DNA of 64,000 bases from Jingyaoa shaoxingensis (GTDB lineage Bacteria; Bacillota; Clostridia; Lachnospirales; Lachnospiraceae), in the NCBI RefSeq assembly GCF_014385005.1, contig NZ_JACRSZ010000001.1:620001-684000 (forward strand), written 5' to 3'. The notes below the pieces were generated by a model. It had not been told where the DNA came from. It saw only the letters and a program-made list of their open reading frames with translations, and ran no database searches. Positions within the stretch are counted from its first letter, which is position 1, and each line of letters opens with the position of its first letter. The translations under genes were made by a program, and so were the position numbers. Of this stretch, positions 19,368-27,930 are shown one piece after another.

Positions 19368-20065
19368 ACGCTTCCTGCTCCCTTCAGCTTATAGCCAAAG
19401 CCCCAGATGGTGCTTACGCTGACGGAGCTTCCCGCTTGCAGCAGCTTTTTTCGGATACGGCGCAGGGTCTCGTCGGTCACGCGGGTCTCCACCTCCGAAT
19501 CAAAGCCCCACACCGCGCTGAGCAGCTCCTCACGGGAATAGGCCTTCTCCGGCTGCTTCATCATATAGCTGAGCAGCCGCAGCTCGGTCTGGGTCAGCGC
19601 CACGATTGTGTTTCCGCAAAAGACGGCGTTTTCTGTAGCGGAATAGCGGAGATCCCCGTAGCGCAGCTCGCCCTCTGCCGCCGACGTTTTTCCTCGGTCC
19701 ATCTCCACCCGGCGCAGCAGCGCTTTAACTTTCATGAGCAGTATAGTGGGGCGGAAGGGCTTGGTGAGATAATCGTCGCTGCCCTGGCTGATGCCCATGA
19801 CGTAGTCCAGCTCGCTGTCCTTGGCTGTAAGCAGGATGATGGGAATGTCGGAAACAGCGCGAAGCTCCCGGCACACGGTAAGGCCGTCCGTGCCGGGCAT
19901 CATAATGTCCAGTATCACCAGCTCCGCAGGCTCCTGACGGAATGCCTCCAGCAGCGCGTCACCGCTTTCAAAGGAGCGCACGGTATATCCGTCGCTTGCA
20001 AGGAAGCTATGGAGCAGCTCCCGGATGCTCTTTTCATCGTCCGCCAAATAGATAGAATGTTCCAT
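19364..20065 (-). CDS. OmpR/PhoB-family response regulator
   Basis: 233 residues: receiver domain with acidic pocket DDE (residues 9-11), phospho-acceptor Asp53 in VILDIMMPG and the conserved Lys of YLTKPF, then a winged-helix DNA-binding domain (TQTELRLLSYMMKQPEKAYS, RVTDETLRRIRKKL, IWGFGYKL). It overlaps the kinase gene by 4 bases and follows the secreted-protein gene by 90 bases, so the three likely form one unit. Same high GC as the kinase. Confidence 0.95.
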   Translation of the reverse strand: MEHSIYLADDEKSIRELLHSFLASDGYTVRSFESGDALLEAFRQEPAELVILDIMMPGTDGLTVCRELRAVSDIPIILLTAKDSELDYVMGISQGSDDYLTKPFRPTILLMKVKALLRRVEMDRGKTSAAEGELRYGDLRYSATENAVFCGNTIVALTQTELRLLSYMMKQPEKAYSREELLSAVWGFDSEVETRVTDETLRRIRKKLLQAGSSVSVSTIWGFGYKLKGAGSV

Positions 20066-20155
20066 GTGTCCTCCCTAAAAGTAGCGCCAAATGCTGCGCA
20101 CAGGCGCAGCATCGGCGTCGTATTTAGTTAATCATATCAGAAAACCTCTTTGCCG

Positions 20156-20893
20156 TCAAAAGGGGCAGATGCCACTTTCGCAGCCGGTATCGCCCCAAAT
20201 GGTATCGTACAGCTTGCACAGCTGGTTATCAAGCTCTACCAGCCGGTTATAGTCGGCGATCAGCTCGTCCTTTTCCGCGTCGGACAGGAAGCTCAGGCTG
20301 CGGATAAAGGTGGCCTCATCATAGTTGTCGAAGTTATAGTCATCCGGCAGATTGAAGTACGCTTCATCTACCTTGTCCCACAGATCGGCGTTCTTCTCGC
20401 AGACGCGGTCATACTCCTGCTCCAGGGTGTCGATCTCATCCAGCACCTTGGGGTCGGCCTTTTCCAGCGCCTTCTCGTAAAGCGACATATTGTCGCAGTC
20501 GGGCAGCTGACCATACAGCGCCTCCATCTGGGCATCCAGCTCGTTCAGCTCCTTGATGTCCGCCAGAAGAGTTTCCTTCTCCGCTTCGATCAGGGCATTG
20601 GTGCTGCGGATAAACGCTGCTTCGTCAAAGTTTGTGAAGTCGTAGTCGTCGGGCAGGGCGTTGTAGACCTCGTCCAACTTTTCCCACAGCGCCGCGTTTC
20701 TCTGGAAGATGGCGTCGCTCTTCTCTTCCACCGCCTCGATCTGCTCCCAGATGGCGTCCTCATTCTCGGTGGCAATTTTAGTAACAGGCTCCATTGGCGC
20801 GGATGTGGCGGCAAAGGCGGAGGTTGCTGTGCCGATGGCCGATACCATCAATGTCAGTGTCAGTGCAAAGCTCAAAATCGTTTTCTTTTTCAT
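20156..20893 (-). CDS. Secreted protein with two tandem alpha-helical repeats
   Basis: 245 residues. Signal peptide MKKKTILSFALTLTLMVSAI with cleavage near AFA-ATS. The mature part holds two copies of a helical unit of about 85-90 residues, recognised by ALWEKLDEVYNALPDDYDF / DLWDKVDEAYFNLPDDYNF, then DEAAFIRS / DEATFIRS and LLADIKELNELDAQM / LIADYNRLVELDNQL. The sequence ends with two cysteines (CESGICPF). It is very acidic. Upstream of the two-component genes and same GC: it could be the sensed or regulated exported factor. Family not recognised. Confidence 0.75.
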   Translation of the reverse strand: MKKKTILSFALTLTLMVSAIGTATSAFAATSAPMEPVTKIATENEDAIWEQIEAVEEKSDAIFQRNAALWEKLDEVYNALPDDYDFTNFDEAAFIRSTNALIEAEKETLLADIKELNELDAQMEALYGQLPDCDNMSLYEKALEKADPKVLDEIDTLEQEYDRVCEKNADLWDKVDEAYFNLPDDYNFDNYDEATFIRSLSFLSDAEKDELIADYNRLVELDNQLCKLYDTIWGDTGCESGICPF

Positions 20894-21247
20894 AGTATGT
20901 TACGCTCCTTTTTGAAGTATGTTGCGGTTGTGCATCAACCTTGACTACATCATACCAGAAGCGGCTTCGGATTTCCCCCGCAAAAGTGCATGGAAAGTGT
21001 CACAAAAGTGCAACGAGACCAAGGGAAAGCAAATATCGAAAAACAAGAGGACTGTATTTTGAATAAATGACTTCAAACTCATCCATACATACCCCTCCCA
21101 TCTTTTCAAATCTATGTATTAGATTCTCAGTAAGTCAAAAAGTTACAAAAAATAAGATTATTTTCTTTCAAGCATTTTATCGTTTGCAATGTGACAGCTT
21201 TCTTTTGAAAAGTACCGATGCTTTTTAGCCCCGGGATGCTGAAGGCG
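20894..21247. other. Non-coding junction in island cargo
   Basis: Contains the leader of the secreted-protein gene (AAAAAGGAG before its ATG) and an AT-rich stretch. GC falls abruptly at about 21,040, marking a junction between the GC-rich operon and the chaperone fragments. The minus frame to 21127 has no recognisable product. Confidence 0.5.
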
Positions 21248-21751
21248 CTACTCAGACACACGATCGGATTCCAGTCTACGGCTCCGATGGTCGTTTGCCC
21301 TGTAAGACCGCCGGAATTCATCCAAGCCTGCCAGTTTTCCTGCTTTATTTGTAGCCTCAGACTGAATGGTCTTAAAAGCGGCAGGTACTGTAATGACTAC
21401 ATTCTCGATAGGACGATTCAAACGAGTCTCTGCATCGCTTCTAAGCTGCTTCAAAATTTCAGAAGACAACTCTTCCGGCATTTTCTCAATCTTCGCAGAA
21501 GCAAAAGGAATCATCTTGCTGAGACCCATCTGTCTCTTGAACTGAATAGCAAGATCTTCAACCTTCTGAGAATTGTACGCTCTCTGACCGATAAGCATAC
21601 GGCCTTTGCCGTTAATCAGGACTGCAGAAGGTGTAACAGACATTCTGTCCGCAGTATTATCAATAATCTCAAATCCATGGTCGTTATCCGGAATGGCAAG
21701 ACAAGAGTTTGTCGTTCCAAGGTCTATACCACAATCATAAAATCTTTGCAT
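21248..21751 (-). pseudogene. Truncated Hsp70 (DnaK-like) N-terminal ATPase fragment
   Basis: 167 codons. Residues 1-145 are an Hsp70 ATPase-domain start: phosphate loop DCGIDLGTTNSCLAI, then SAVLINGKGRMLIGQRA and ENVVITVPAAFKTIQSEATN. After GKLAGLDE the sequence leaves the family and ends in unrelated residues; the remaining 300 or more residues of a normal Hsp70 are missing. The DNA junction is near 21320. It overlaps the GrpE-like gene by 17 bases, so the original gene was part of that operon. Probably non-functional. Confidence 0.8.
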
Positions 21752-22238
21752 ACGCCATCATCCTCTCTATCTCATCCGTACCGATAGCCACTTCCTCATC
21801 TGCCACGGATGTTTCTTTAATACTCTGCGGGGTTTCTGCCGCTGTTTCTGCCACTGCCGGTGCCTCCGTCTTCACAGAATTATCCTCGACAACACCAGTA
21901 TTTGTCTTCGCTTCTTTTACAGCAGTTCCTATGATGACACGGGCATGCTGTACCAATTCTCCATTCTGATATACATAGGGAGCAAGCGTTTCAACAATAA
22001 TCAGTTCATTTTCATCGGCATCCTCGTCCTCATTATTGACTACCTCAACAGCAAGGCCGGGATCGAACTTGGAGCCAAGGGGATCTTTTACCTCAACACC
22101 AGATGCCGAAATGTATTTTTTTATACTTCTAAGGGCGCTCTTAGCAGCCATCTTTCTATCTGCGACCAGGTTATCCAGCCACTTTTCAAGACGCCATGCC
22201 GCTACAGCCAATTCTTTAATATCTGCTTTATCTGACAT
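21735..22238 (-). CDS. GrpE-like partner protein of the Hsp70 cluster
   Basis: 167 residues (MSDKADIKELAVAAWRLEKWLDN...). A helical N-terminus is followed by a segment with DPLGSKFDPGLAVEVV and then IIVETLAPYVYQNGELVQ with ARVIIGT, the pattern of the GrpE head domain in exchange factors encoded beside non-canonical Hsp70s. The last 50 residues are an acidic low-complexity tail. It lies 12 bases after the Sel1-repeat gene and overlaps the Hsp70 fragment. The call rests on pattern and neighbourhood; its partner is broken, so it may be decaying. Confidence 0.6.
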   Translation of the reverse strand: MSDKADIKELAVAAWRLEKWLDNLVADRKMAAKSALRSIKKYISASGVEVKDPLGSKFDPGLAVEVVNNEDEDADENELIIVETLAPYVYQNGELVQHARVIIGTAVKEAKTNTGVVEDNSVKTEAPAVAETAAETPQSIKETSVADEEVAIGTDEIERMMAYAKIL

Positions 22239-22250
22239 AATCCGCCTCCT

Positions 22251-23007
22251 TTATGCTCTCTTAACCTTTACGCTGGAAGTAATACCTGCAATAGGTCCAT
22301 CACCATTATCAACAATCACATACCAATGGTTGGAAGAAGGTATGGTAATACGATGTGATGAACTTAATCCGCTTACTCCGTAATATTTGAAATCATTACC
22401 GTTCAGATAATTCTGATAGCCCTGTGCATTAACCAGGTACGCATAGCCCGCTGGACTAATCGTAACTTCGACAACCATACTAGGACCTGTTGTCATCTGG
22501 AAGCCGATATCGTGGCAGATATGATTTCTCGATCTATGATTTCTTCTTTCAACCTGAACTGTAGCAAAAACAGATTCTCTTCTCTGTGCGGCAGATGGAT
22601 GTCCCAATTTCTCCGCTTCTGCCCAGTATTTTAATGCCTGATCTACACTCTTTCTTACGCCGGCACCTTCGAAGTAGCATTCGGCAAGATTATATGCACC
22701 CTGCAGATTACCTGCTTTAGCAGCCTTTTCAAACCACTGAGCCTCCTGCTCATCTGACTGCGGAACACCATGCCCCTTCTGATAACAAATACCGATGCTG
22801 TTCGGAGAGTACATATTTCCTGCATCAGCCGCCTTGTGATACCAGTACAGAGCCTGTGTATAATCTACTGCACGGCCTCTTCCATAATAGAAGTCATCGC
22901 CCTTAACATCCCATCCGGTATGAGGTGTATTCCAATCGATTGATTTGATATTCGCTTCACCGAAGGTGTTGGTAATACGCTTTTTGTCATCTGCACTGCA
23001 GTAGCTG
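22251..23007 (-). pseudogene. Sel1-repeat protein with C-terminal DUF1883-like domain, 5' truncated
   Basis: The open frame reaches 23069, but its first about 20 codons are read from the 23008-23064 IS end, so the native N-terminus is lost. What remains: Sel1/TPR-like repeats (YGRGRAVDYTQALYWYHKAA, CYQKGHGVPQSDEQEAQWFE, LAECYFEGAGVRKSVDQALK) over about 130 residues, then a beta-rich end (VVEVTISPAGYAYLV, GLSSSHRITIPSSNHWYVI) that resembles DUF1883. First gene of a Sel1 / GrpE-like / Hsp70 cluster. Sel1 proteins are usually scaffolds. Confidence 0.7.
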
Positions 23008-23064
23008 TACCATGCTAATTGATAGCTGAGTACTATGTTTTGAGAGAAACGACGGAAGTCAGGT
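23008..23064 (+). repeat. IS right-end repeat, right copy (57 bp)
   Basis: Identical to 17254-17310. It contains the last transposase codons and the terminal 35 bp of the IS, and it directly abuts the right outer repeat. It truncates the Sel1 gene. Confidence 0.8.
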
Positions 23065-23121
23065 ACCATAGTAGCATACTAAAGTAAAGTTTTTTTTGTT
23101 GCTTTTCTGAGGTTTCTATAG
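23065..23121. repeat. Outer direct repeat, right copy (57 bp)
   Basis: Matches 16871-16927 except two bases. It marks the right border of the island; sequence to its right should be the original chromosomal neighbour of the permuted-SBP promoter. Confidence 0.75.
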
Positions 23122-23137
23122 TAGAGTGGATTTTAAC

Positions 23138-23272
23138 AGACAAACGGACGAATACTTGGCAAATTTTCTTATTTAAACGCTGTATCATAACATCTCATTT
23201 TATAATATCATTATTTCAATGAGATCGTTATGTTTACAGCGCTTATTTATTCGTAAATGCCAAGGTTTGTCT
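23138..23272. repeat. 135-bp near-palindrome upstream of MATE gene
   Basis: AGACAAAC / GTTTGTCT at the ends, CTTGGCA / TGCCAAG next, then AACGCTGTA / TACAGCGCT, CATAAC / GTTATG and ATCTCATT / AATGAGAT toward a short AT-rich loop containing TATAAT. It could be a MITE or a regulatory hairpin or operator for the downstream efflux gene. Confidence 0.55.
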
Positions 23273-23324
23273 TAAATAAACAATATGGAACAGATATTTT
23301 CAATAACAAAACAAGGGGAGTTTT

Positions 23325-24722
23325 ATGATGGAAAAACGAGGTTTTATCTGGAAATTTATCGGTGATAAGAAGTTTTATAAGATGGTTCTGCTGATTGCGG
23401 TTCCGATTATGATTCAGAATGGAATTACGAATTTTGTAAGTCTCTTGGATAATATTATGATCGGGCGTGTGGGGACAGAGCAGATGTCCGGTGCCGCCAT
23501 TGTAAATCAGTTGATTTTTGTTTATAATCTGTGCATTTTCGGCGGTGTATCAGGTGCCGGGATTTTCACTGCACAGTTTTATGGTCATGGTGATACGGAA
23601 GGAGTCCGTCAGACATTCCGCTTTAAACTGTGGCTTGCGATACTGCTGACATCTGCTACCATTGTACTGTTTCTGACTGCCGGACCGAATCTGATTCAGT
23701 TTTATCTGAATGGGGAAGGGAAAGCTGCTGACGCTGCTGCTATTCTTTCCTATGGAAGTCAGTATCTGTATGTGATGCTCCTTGGACTTCCGGCGTTTCT
23801 GGTAAGTCAGGTGTATGCCAGCACACTGCGGGAATGTGGCGAAACTGTACTGCCGATGAAGGCAGGAATTGTCTCTGTGTTGGTGAACCTTACCTTTAAT
23901 TATTTTCTGATCTATGGAAAATTCTTTTTCCCTGAACTGGGCGTAACCGGAGCTGCCATTGCCACCGTCCTTTCCCGTTACGTGGAGGCTGCCATCATCG
24001 TGACAGTCACGCACCATCATTCTGAGAAAAATGCATTTGCCAGGGGTCTGTATCACACTTTAAAAGTTCCGGCAGATCTCTGCAAAAAAATAGCAATTAA
24101 GGGATCTCCTCTGTTATTTAATGAAACATTCTGGGCAGCCGGTATGGCAATGCTGACACAGTGTTATTCTGTCCGCGGGCTGAATGTAGTTGCCGGGCTG
24201 AATATTTCCAATACCATCAACAATGTATTTAATATTGTGTTTATTGCTCTGGGTGATTCCGTTGCTATCATTGTAGGACAGCTTCTGGGAGCCGGCAAAA
24301 TGAAGGAAGCCAGAGATACGGATAATAAGATGATTGCATTTTCCGTCTTCTGTTGTACCTGCGTGGCTCTGGTGATGCTGTTTCTGTCTCCACTGTTTCC
24401 GCAGCTGTATAACACAACACCGGAAGTAAGGCTTCTGGCTCGTGACTTTATCATGATTACCGCCATTTTCATGCCACAGAATGCTTTTCTGCATGCATGT
24501 TATTTTACCTTACGTTCCGGTGGAAAAACTGTTATTACTTTTTTGTTTGACAGTGTCTTTATCTGGTGCGTCAGTGTCACCATTGCCTACATCTTAAGCC
24601 GTTTTACCGGACTGTCGGTTCTGGCAATCTACACCATGGTACAGCTTGCTGACCTGATCAAATGTGTCATTGGCTTCATTCTGGTGAAAAAGGGCATCTG
24701 GCTTCAGAATATTGTTTCTTAA
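23325..24722 (+). CDS. MATE-family efflux transporter
   Basis: 465 residues with about 12 membrane helices. Family features are the start helix FYKMVLLIAVPIMIQNG, the N-half motif DNIMIGRVGTEQMSGAA and the repeat-like second half (GDSVAIIVGQLLGAGKMKEA). MATE pumps export cationic compounds against Na+ or H+. AGGGGAG precedes the ATG pair at 23325. Convergent with the next MATE gene, with only 20 bases between their stops. Confidence 0.95.
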   Translation: MMEKRGFIWKFIGDKKFYKMVLLIAVPIMIQNGITNFVSLLDNIMIGRVGTEQMSGAAIVNQLIFVYNLCIFGGVSGAGIFTAQFYGHGDTEGVRQTFRFKLWLAILLTSATIVLFLTAGPNLIQFYLNGEGKAADAAAILSYGSQYLYVMLLGLPAFLVSQVYASTLRECGETVLPMKAGIVSVLVNLTFNYFLIYGKFFFPELGVTGAAIATVLSRYVEAAIIVTVTHHHSEKNAFARGLYHTLKVPADLCKKIAIKGSPLLFNETFWAAGMAMLTQCYSVRGLNVVAGLNISNTINNVFNIVFIALGDSVAIIVGQLLGAGKMKEARDTDNKMIAFSVFCCTCVALVMLFLSPLFPQLYNTTPEVRLLARDFIMITAIFMPQNAFLHACYFTLRSGGKTVITFLFDSVFIWCVSVTIAYILSRFTGLSVLAIYTMVQLADLIKCVIGFILVKKGIWLQNIVS

Positions 24723-24742
24723 ACCGTATCGGAACAGTTACT

Positions 24743-26113
24743 TTACATCTGATATTCCGGGCGCTTCAGTTCCCGGCACATCAGTACAATCGCCACTACA
24801 CCTGCCAGTCCATCTGCGACTGGTCCGGCAAAGAGGATTCCGTCAATACCGATAAACAGCGGAAATACCACTATCAGCGGTAATAAAAACAGAATCTGTC
24901 TGGTCAGTGACAGAAACATACCCAGTCCCGGTTTTCCAATAGCTGTAAAGCTGTTGGAAGTAATCGGCTGGATAAAGTTCAGGAAGGTAAAAAATAAAAA
25001 GATCCTGAAATAGCTGACCGCAAATCGAATATACTCTTCACTTCCATTTCCAAAGATTGCAATGATCTGTCTCGGAAAAATCTGAAAAATCAGAAAAGCA
25101 ATCACTGAAATCACAAGTCCGGTCTTTGCTGCCAGCAGATATCCTTTTTTCACACGATCATACTGTTTTGCTCCATAATTGTAGCTGACAATTGGCTGTA
25201 ATCCCTGGGAGATTCCGATGATAACCGAAAAGAATACCTGATTGACTTTTGTGATAATTCCTGCACATGCCAGCGGAATCTCCTGTCCATAGGAAGACAA
25301 TCCTCCATAATAGGTCAGTGACTTGTTCATGACAAGCTGTACCACCATCATGGCAAGCTGATTACTGCACGCCGCCGCTCCAAGAACCATATCTTTTTTC
25401 ACATAACATACAGCAGGTTTCAAATGTTCCGGTTTTAGATCCACAGTCTTACAATGCAGCAGATAGCGAATGACCAATATCACAGAAATATACTGTCCGA
25501 TCACAGTAGCCCAGGCTGCTCCTGCCATGCCCCATCCAAACCCAAATACAAATAAGGCATCCAGAATCGTGTTGATGATAGCTCCGGTCACATTACAGAT
25601 CATGGACATCTTTGGGCTGCCATCTGCACGGATCAGATGCCCGCCTCCCGCAGTCAGAATCAGTACCGGGAAACCCAGTGAAGTGATTCGGATATAGGCT
25701 TTGGAATATTCCATGATACTGTCCGGAGCTCCGAAGAAACGAATCATCGGTTCCAGAAATAACTGCGTAATCATAAGTAATATGGAGCCCAGTACGACCA
25801 TTCCGGTAATGGCATTTCCCATACAATGTACCGCTTCTTTTTCATCCTGTCTGCCTTTTGCCAGATTAAATGCAGATGCCCCACCGATTCCGAACAGCAG
25901 GGCAATGGAAATGCAGGCGGTGCTTAAAGGAAATGCAATATTTGTCGCCGCATTTCCCAGTTCACCCACACTGTTTCCTATAAAGAACTGATCTACAATG
26001 TTATACAATGCCGAAGTAAGCATGGCTATGATGCTCGGCACTGCAAATTTTTTAAGCAAAACAGGAACCGGCAGAACTCCTAATGGATTTTCTGATCTGT
26101 GTTCTTGTTCCAT
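24743..26113 (-). CDS. MATE-family efflux transporter (MepA-like)
   Basis: 456 residues from the ATG at 26113, which has AAGGAG 7 bases before it; an upstream ATG at 26137 lies at the edge of the IS200/IS605 element. Motifs NIVDQFFIGNSVGELGNAA and GISQGLQPIVSYNYGA are typical of the DinF/MepA-like MATE branch. The IS element lies directly upstream and has probably cut it from its own promoter, so expression may depend on read-through from AKR or tnpAB. Confidence 0.94.
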   Translation of the reverse strand: MEQEHRSENPLGVLPVPVLLKKFAVPSIIAMLTSALYNIVDQFFIGNSVGELGNAATNIAFPLSTACISIALLFGIGGASAFNLAKGRQDEKEAVHCMGNAITGMVVLGSILLMITQLFLEPMIRFFGAPDSIMEYSKAYIRITSLGFPVLILTAGGGHLIRADGSPKMSMICNVTGAIINTILDALFVFGFGWGMAGAAWATVIGQYISVILVIRYLLHCKTVDLKPEHLKPAVCYVKKDMVLGAAACSNQLAMMVVQLVMNKSLTYYGGLSSYGQEIPLACAGIITKVNQVFFSVIIGISQGLQPIVSYNYGAKQYDRVKKGYLLAAKTGLVISVIAFLIFQIFPRQIIAIFGNGSEEYIRFAVSYFRIFLFFTFLNFIQPITSNSFTAIGKPGLGMFLSLTRQILFLLPLIVVFPLFIGIDGILFAGPVADGLAGVVAIVLMCRELKRPEYQM

Positions 26114-26137
26114 ATATATCTCCTTACTGAGTGACAT

Positions 26138-26300
26138 GCTCCCACCACTTAAATCTCTGATTTTGAAGTGGGGGCTTCTTGTTCAATGGCTCTACTGAGC
26201 CAAGTATCTACAAGCTATTCTCGCGTGCCCCGCGATTCTTTTGCCCGGACACGGGCATATTTTTCTATTGTCCGGATACGGACAGTTTATGCTGTCAACA
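26138..26300 (-). ncRNA. Probable TnpB omega (guide) RNA / right-end region
   Basis: In IS605 elements the RNA that guides TnpB overlaps the tnpB 3' end and the right end. Here the minus strand contains hairpins CTGTCCG/CGGACAA-type and GCCCGTGTCCGGGC just after the stop, then the terminal hairpin with CCCCCACTT / AAGTGGTGGG. The guide would be read from flanking DNA at about 26120-26138, next to the MATE ribosome site. Position inferred from the family. Confidence 0.45.
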
Positions 26301-27390
26301 TCCTTCTTGCCTCTTCACAGATGTTGATTGCTGCATTACGATCTCTATCCATCTCATTTCCACACGCACAGCGATAGACTCTTTCGGATAATTTCAGTTC
26401 TTTCTTTACCCTTCCACATTTACAGCATTTTTTACTGGAAGGAAAGAAACGGTCTACCTTTACCATTTTCTTTCCTTTCCATGCCAGTTTATAGTCTAAC
26501 ATTTCCCTGAACATTCCATATCCATTATCCTGTACGCTTTTTCCGAAATGCAGACACTGACCCATTGCTTTCATATCGATATCTTCCACTGCAACTGCAT
26601 CATAACTATCTACAATCTTTCGACTAAGTTTGTGTAGATAATCTCTTCTCTGATTTCGAATCTTTTCATGACATCTGGCAACTTTCTTTTTCTGCAATTC
26701 GTAATTATGACTTCCTCGTACGCATCTTGACAACTTTCGTTGCTCCCTCGCCAACCTTTTTTCATTTTTTCTGAAAAAACCTGCTTCTTCCGTCTCAATC
26801 TTTTCTGAAAACACTGCCATCCCCTGCATTGCATAATCAATTCCAAGTATCTTTGCAGTACTGTAATCTGATTCAGCTGCTTGGTTTTCACAACTGTATC
26901 CTTCATACAACAGGCTTGCAAAGTATTTTCCGGATGGTTCCATACTGACTGTCACTGATTTCAGACGAAAATCTTCTGCTGGCTCTCTGTGTTTTTTCAT
27001 GGCAATCCATTTTAACTTAGGAAGTCGGATCCGCTTACTTTCCACCAGAATATTTCCATTGACCAAATTCGTTGTATAGCTGCTTCTGGAATGATGCTTT
27101 GACTTGAACCTCGGAAATCCAATCTTGGGTTCTCGAAAAAAATTCTTATATGCCTTTTCCAGATGAAGCTGGACATTTGCCAGCGCAAGCGAATCTACTT
27201 CTTTCAAAAATGGATATTCCTTTTTATACATGGCCGGTGTATTTTTTAACATTTTCTTCGTCTTTTCATACTCCTGGATCTTATCATTAAGCATTTGATT
27301 GTACAGGAAACGACAACAGCCAAATGTTTTGCCCAGAAGTATCTTCTGTTCTTCTGTCGGATAAATTCGGAAATGATACGCTATATTCAA
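26287..27390 (-). CDS. tnpB: RNA-guided nuclease TnpB of IS605 element
   Basis: 367 residues, normal for TnpB. N-terminal wedge/REC region (YHFRIYPTEEQ), then a split RuvC domain with catalytic Asp185 in LGIDYAM, Glu269 in VAVEDIDM and Asp350 in the DRDRNAAINI motif, and a zinc ribbon CCKCG...YRCACG between the last two. All key residues are present, so it should be active as an RNA-guided DNA nuclease that helps the element persist. Start overlaps the tnpA stop. Confidence 0.95.
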   Translation of the reverse strand: MNIAYHFRIYPTEEQKILLGKTFGCCRFLYNQMLNDKIQEYEKTKKMLKNTPAMYKKEYPFLKEVDSLALANVQLHLEKAYKNFFREPKIGFPRFKSKHHSRSSYTTNLVNGNILVESKRIRLPKLKWIAMKKHREPAEDFRLKSVTVSMEPSGKYFASLLYEGYSCENQAAESDYSTAKILGIDYAMQGMAVFSEKIETEEAGFFRKNEKRLAREQRKLSRCVRGSHNYELQKKKVARCHEKIRNQRRDYLHKLSRKIVDSYDAVAVEDIDMKAMGQCLHFGKSVQDNGYGMFREMLDYKLAWKGKKMVKVDRFFPSSKKCCKCGRVKKELKLSERVYRCACGNEMDRDRNAAINICEEARRMLTA

Positions 27391-27797
27391 TACTTTTTCA
27401 CTCCCTGGCTTTCAATGTATTGACGGATTACTTCTAACGGAGCACCTCCAGCTGTCAGTAGGCAGAAACTCTGACTTCCAAAGGCTTCTTTCCAAAGCTT
27501 TTCTCTAATTTCCGGATACTCCTTTTTTAACAGTCTGCTACTGGCACTTTTATAAGCATTGATAAATTTACTAAGTTCCGTTCTCGGCTGCGCACGGAAC
27601 ATTACATGCACATGATCAATGTCATGATTACATTCTTCCAGCACAATCCCATACTGTGGAGCAATATGTTCCCATATCTCTTTTGCTCTTTCTGAAATTG
27701 GATTGTCAGTGACTTTTCCTCGATATTTCACTACCATGATCAGATGATAATACATTAGATATACTGAATGCGCATTATGATCTGTTTTTCCATGCAA
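27387..27797 (-). CDS. tnpA: IS200/IS605 Y1 transposase TnpA
   Basis: 136 residues: HUH motif DHVHVMF (His62, His64) and catalytic Tyr127 in EVIRQYIESQG. It cuts and rejoins single-stranded element ends through a tyrosine-DNA bond. Complete and in frame, so the element may be mobile. Confidence 0.95.
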   Translation of the reverse strand: MHGKTDHNAHSVYLMYYHLIMVVKYRGKVTDNPISERAKEIWEHIAPQYGIVLEECNHDIDHVHVMFRAQPRTELSKFINAYKSASSRLLKKEYPEIREKLWKEAFGSQSFCLLTAGGAPLEVIRQYIESQGVKKY

Positions 27798-27838
27798 ATC
27801 AGTCCTTTCTCTAACAATTTATATTTTCGACTGACTCT

Positions 27839-27927
27839 ATTATACCACGGATCGCATCATCGAACAAGCGTTCTTTTTATGCAAGTTAGCTACAATTCAT
27901 CTCCCACCTGCAGAGGAATGAGAATTC
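27839..27927 (-). promoter_or_regulatory. IS605 left end with tnpA promoter
   Basis: TTGTTC (27862-27867), 17 bp, TATAAT (27839-27844) drives tnpA on the minus strand. Further left-end sequence at 27893-27927 forms an imperfect hairpin centred on CTGCAG, the expected TnpA recognition structure, directly beside the reductase stop codon. Confidence 0.65.
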
Positions 27928-27930
27928 TTG

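Larger units (their letters stand above)
16928..23064. mobile_element. Eroded composite-transposon-like island
   Basis: Structure: outer repeat (16871-16927), transposase C-terminus and IS right end (to 17310), cargo (17311-23007), second copy of the same IS right end (23008-23064), outer repeat (23065-23121). Cargo includes genes of clearly higher GC (about 18.15-20.9 kb) and gene fragments at its right end. This fits two copies of one IS bracketing cargo, followed by decay of both. No intact transposase remains. Confidence 0.6.
26138..27930 (-). mobile_element. IS200/IS605-family insertion sequence
   Basis: Holds tnpA (Y1 HUH transposase) and tnpB overlapping by ATGA, a right-end hairpin near 26140-26182 and a left-end imperfect hairpin near 27893-27927. 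It sits between the aldo/keto reductase stop (27931) and the MATE ribosome site. These elements move as single strands and make no target duplication. The exact ends are estimated to within about 10 bases. Looks intact. Confidence 0.85.

Noticed and set aside
20150..20944. 264-codon plus frame opposite the secreted protein
   Set aside because: Shadow of a GC-rich gene; the minus frame has a signal peptide and internal duplication.
21127..21321. 64-codon minus frame after the Hsp70 fragment
   Set aside because: No recognisable domain and it spans a junction; treated as non-coding.
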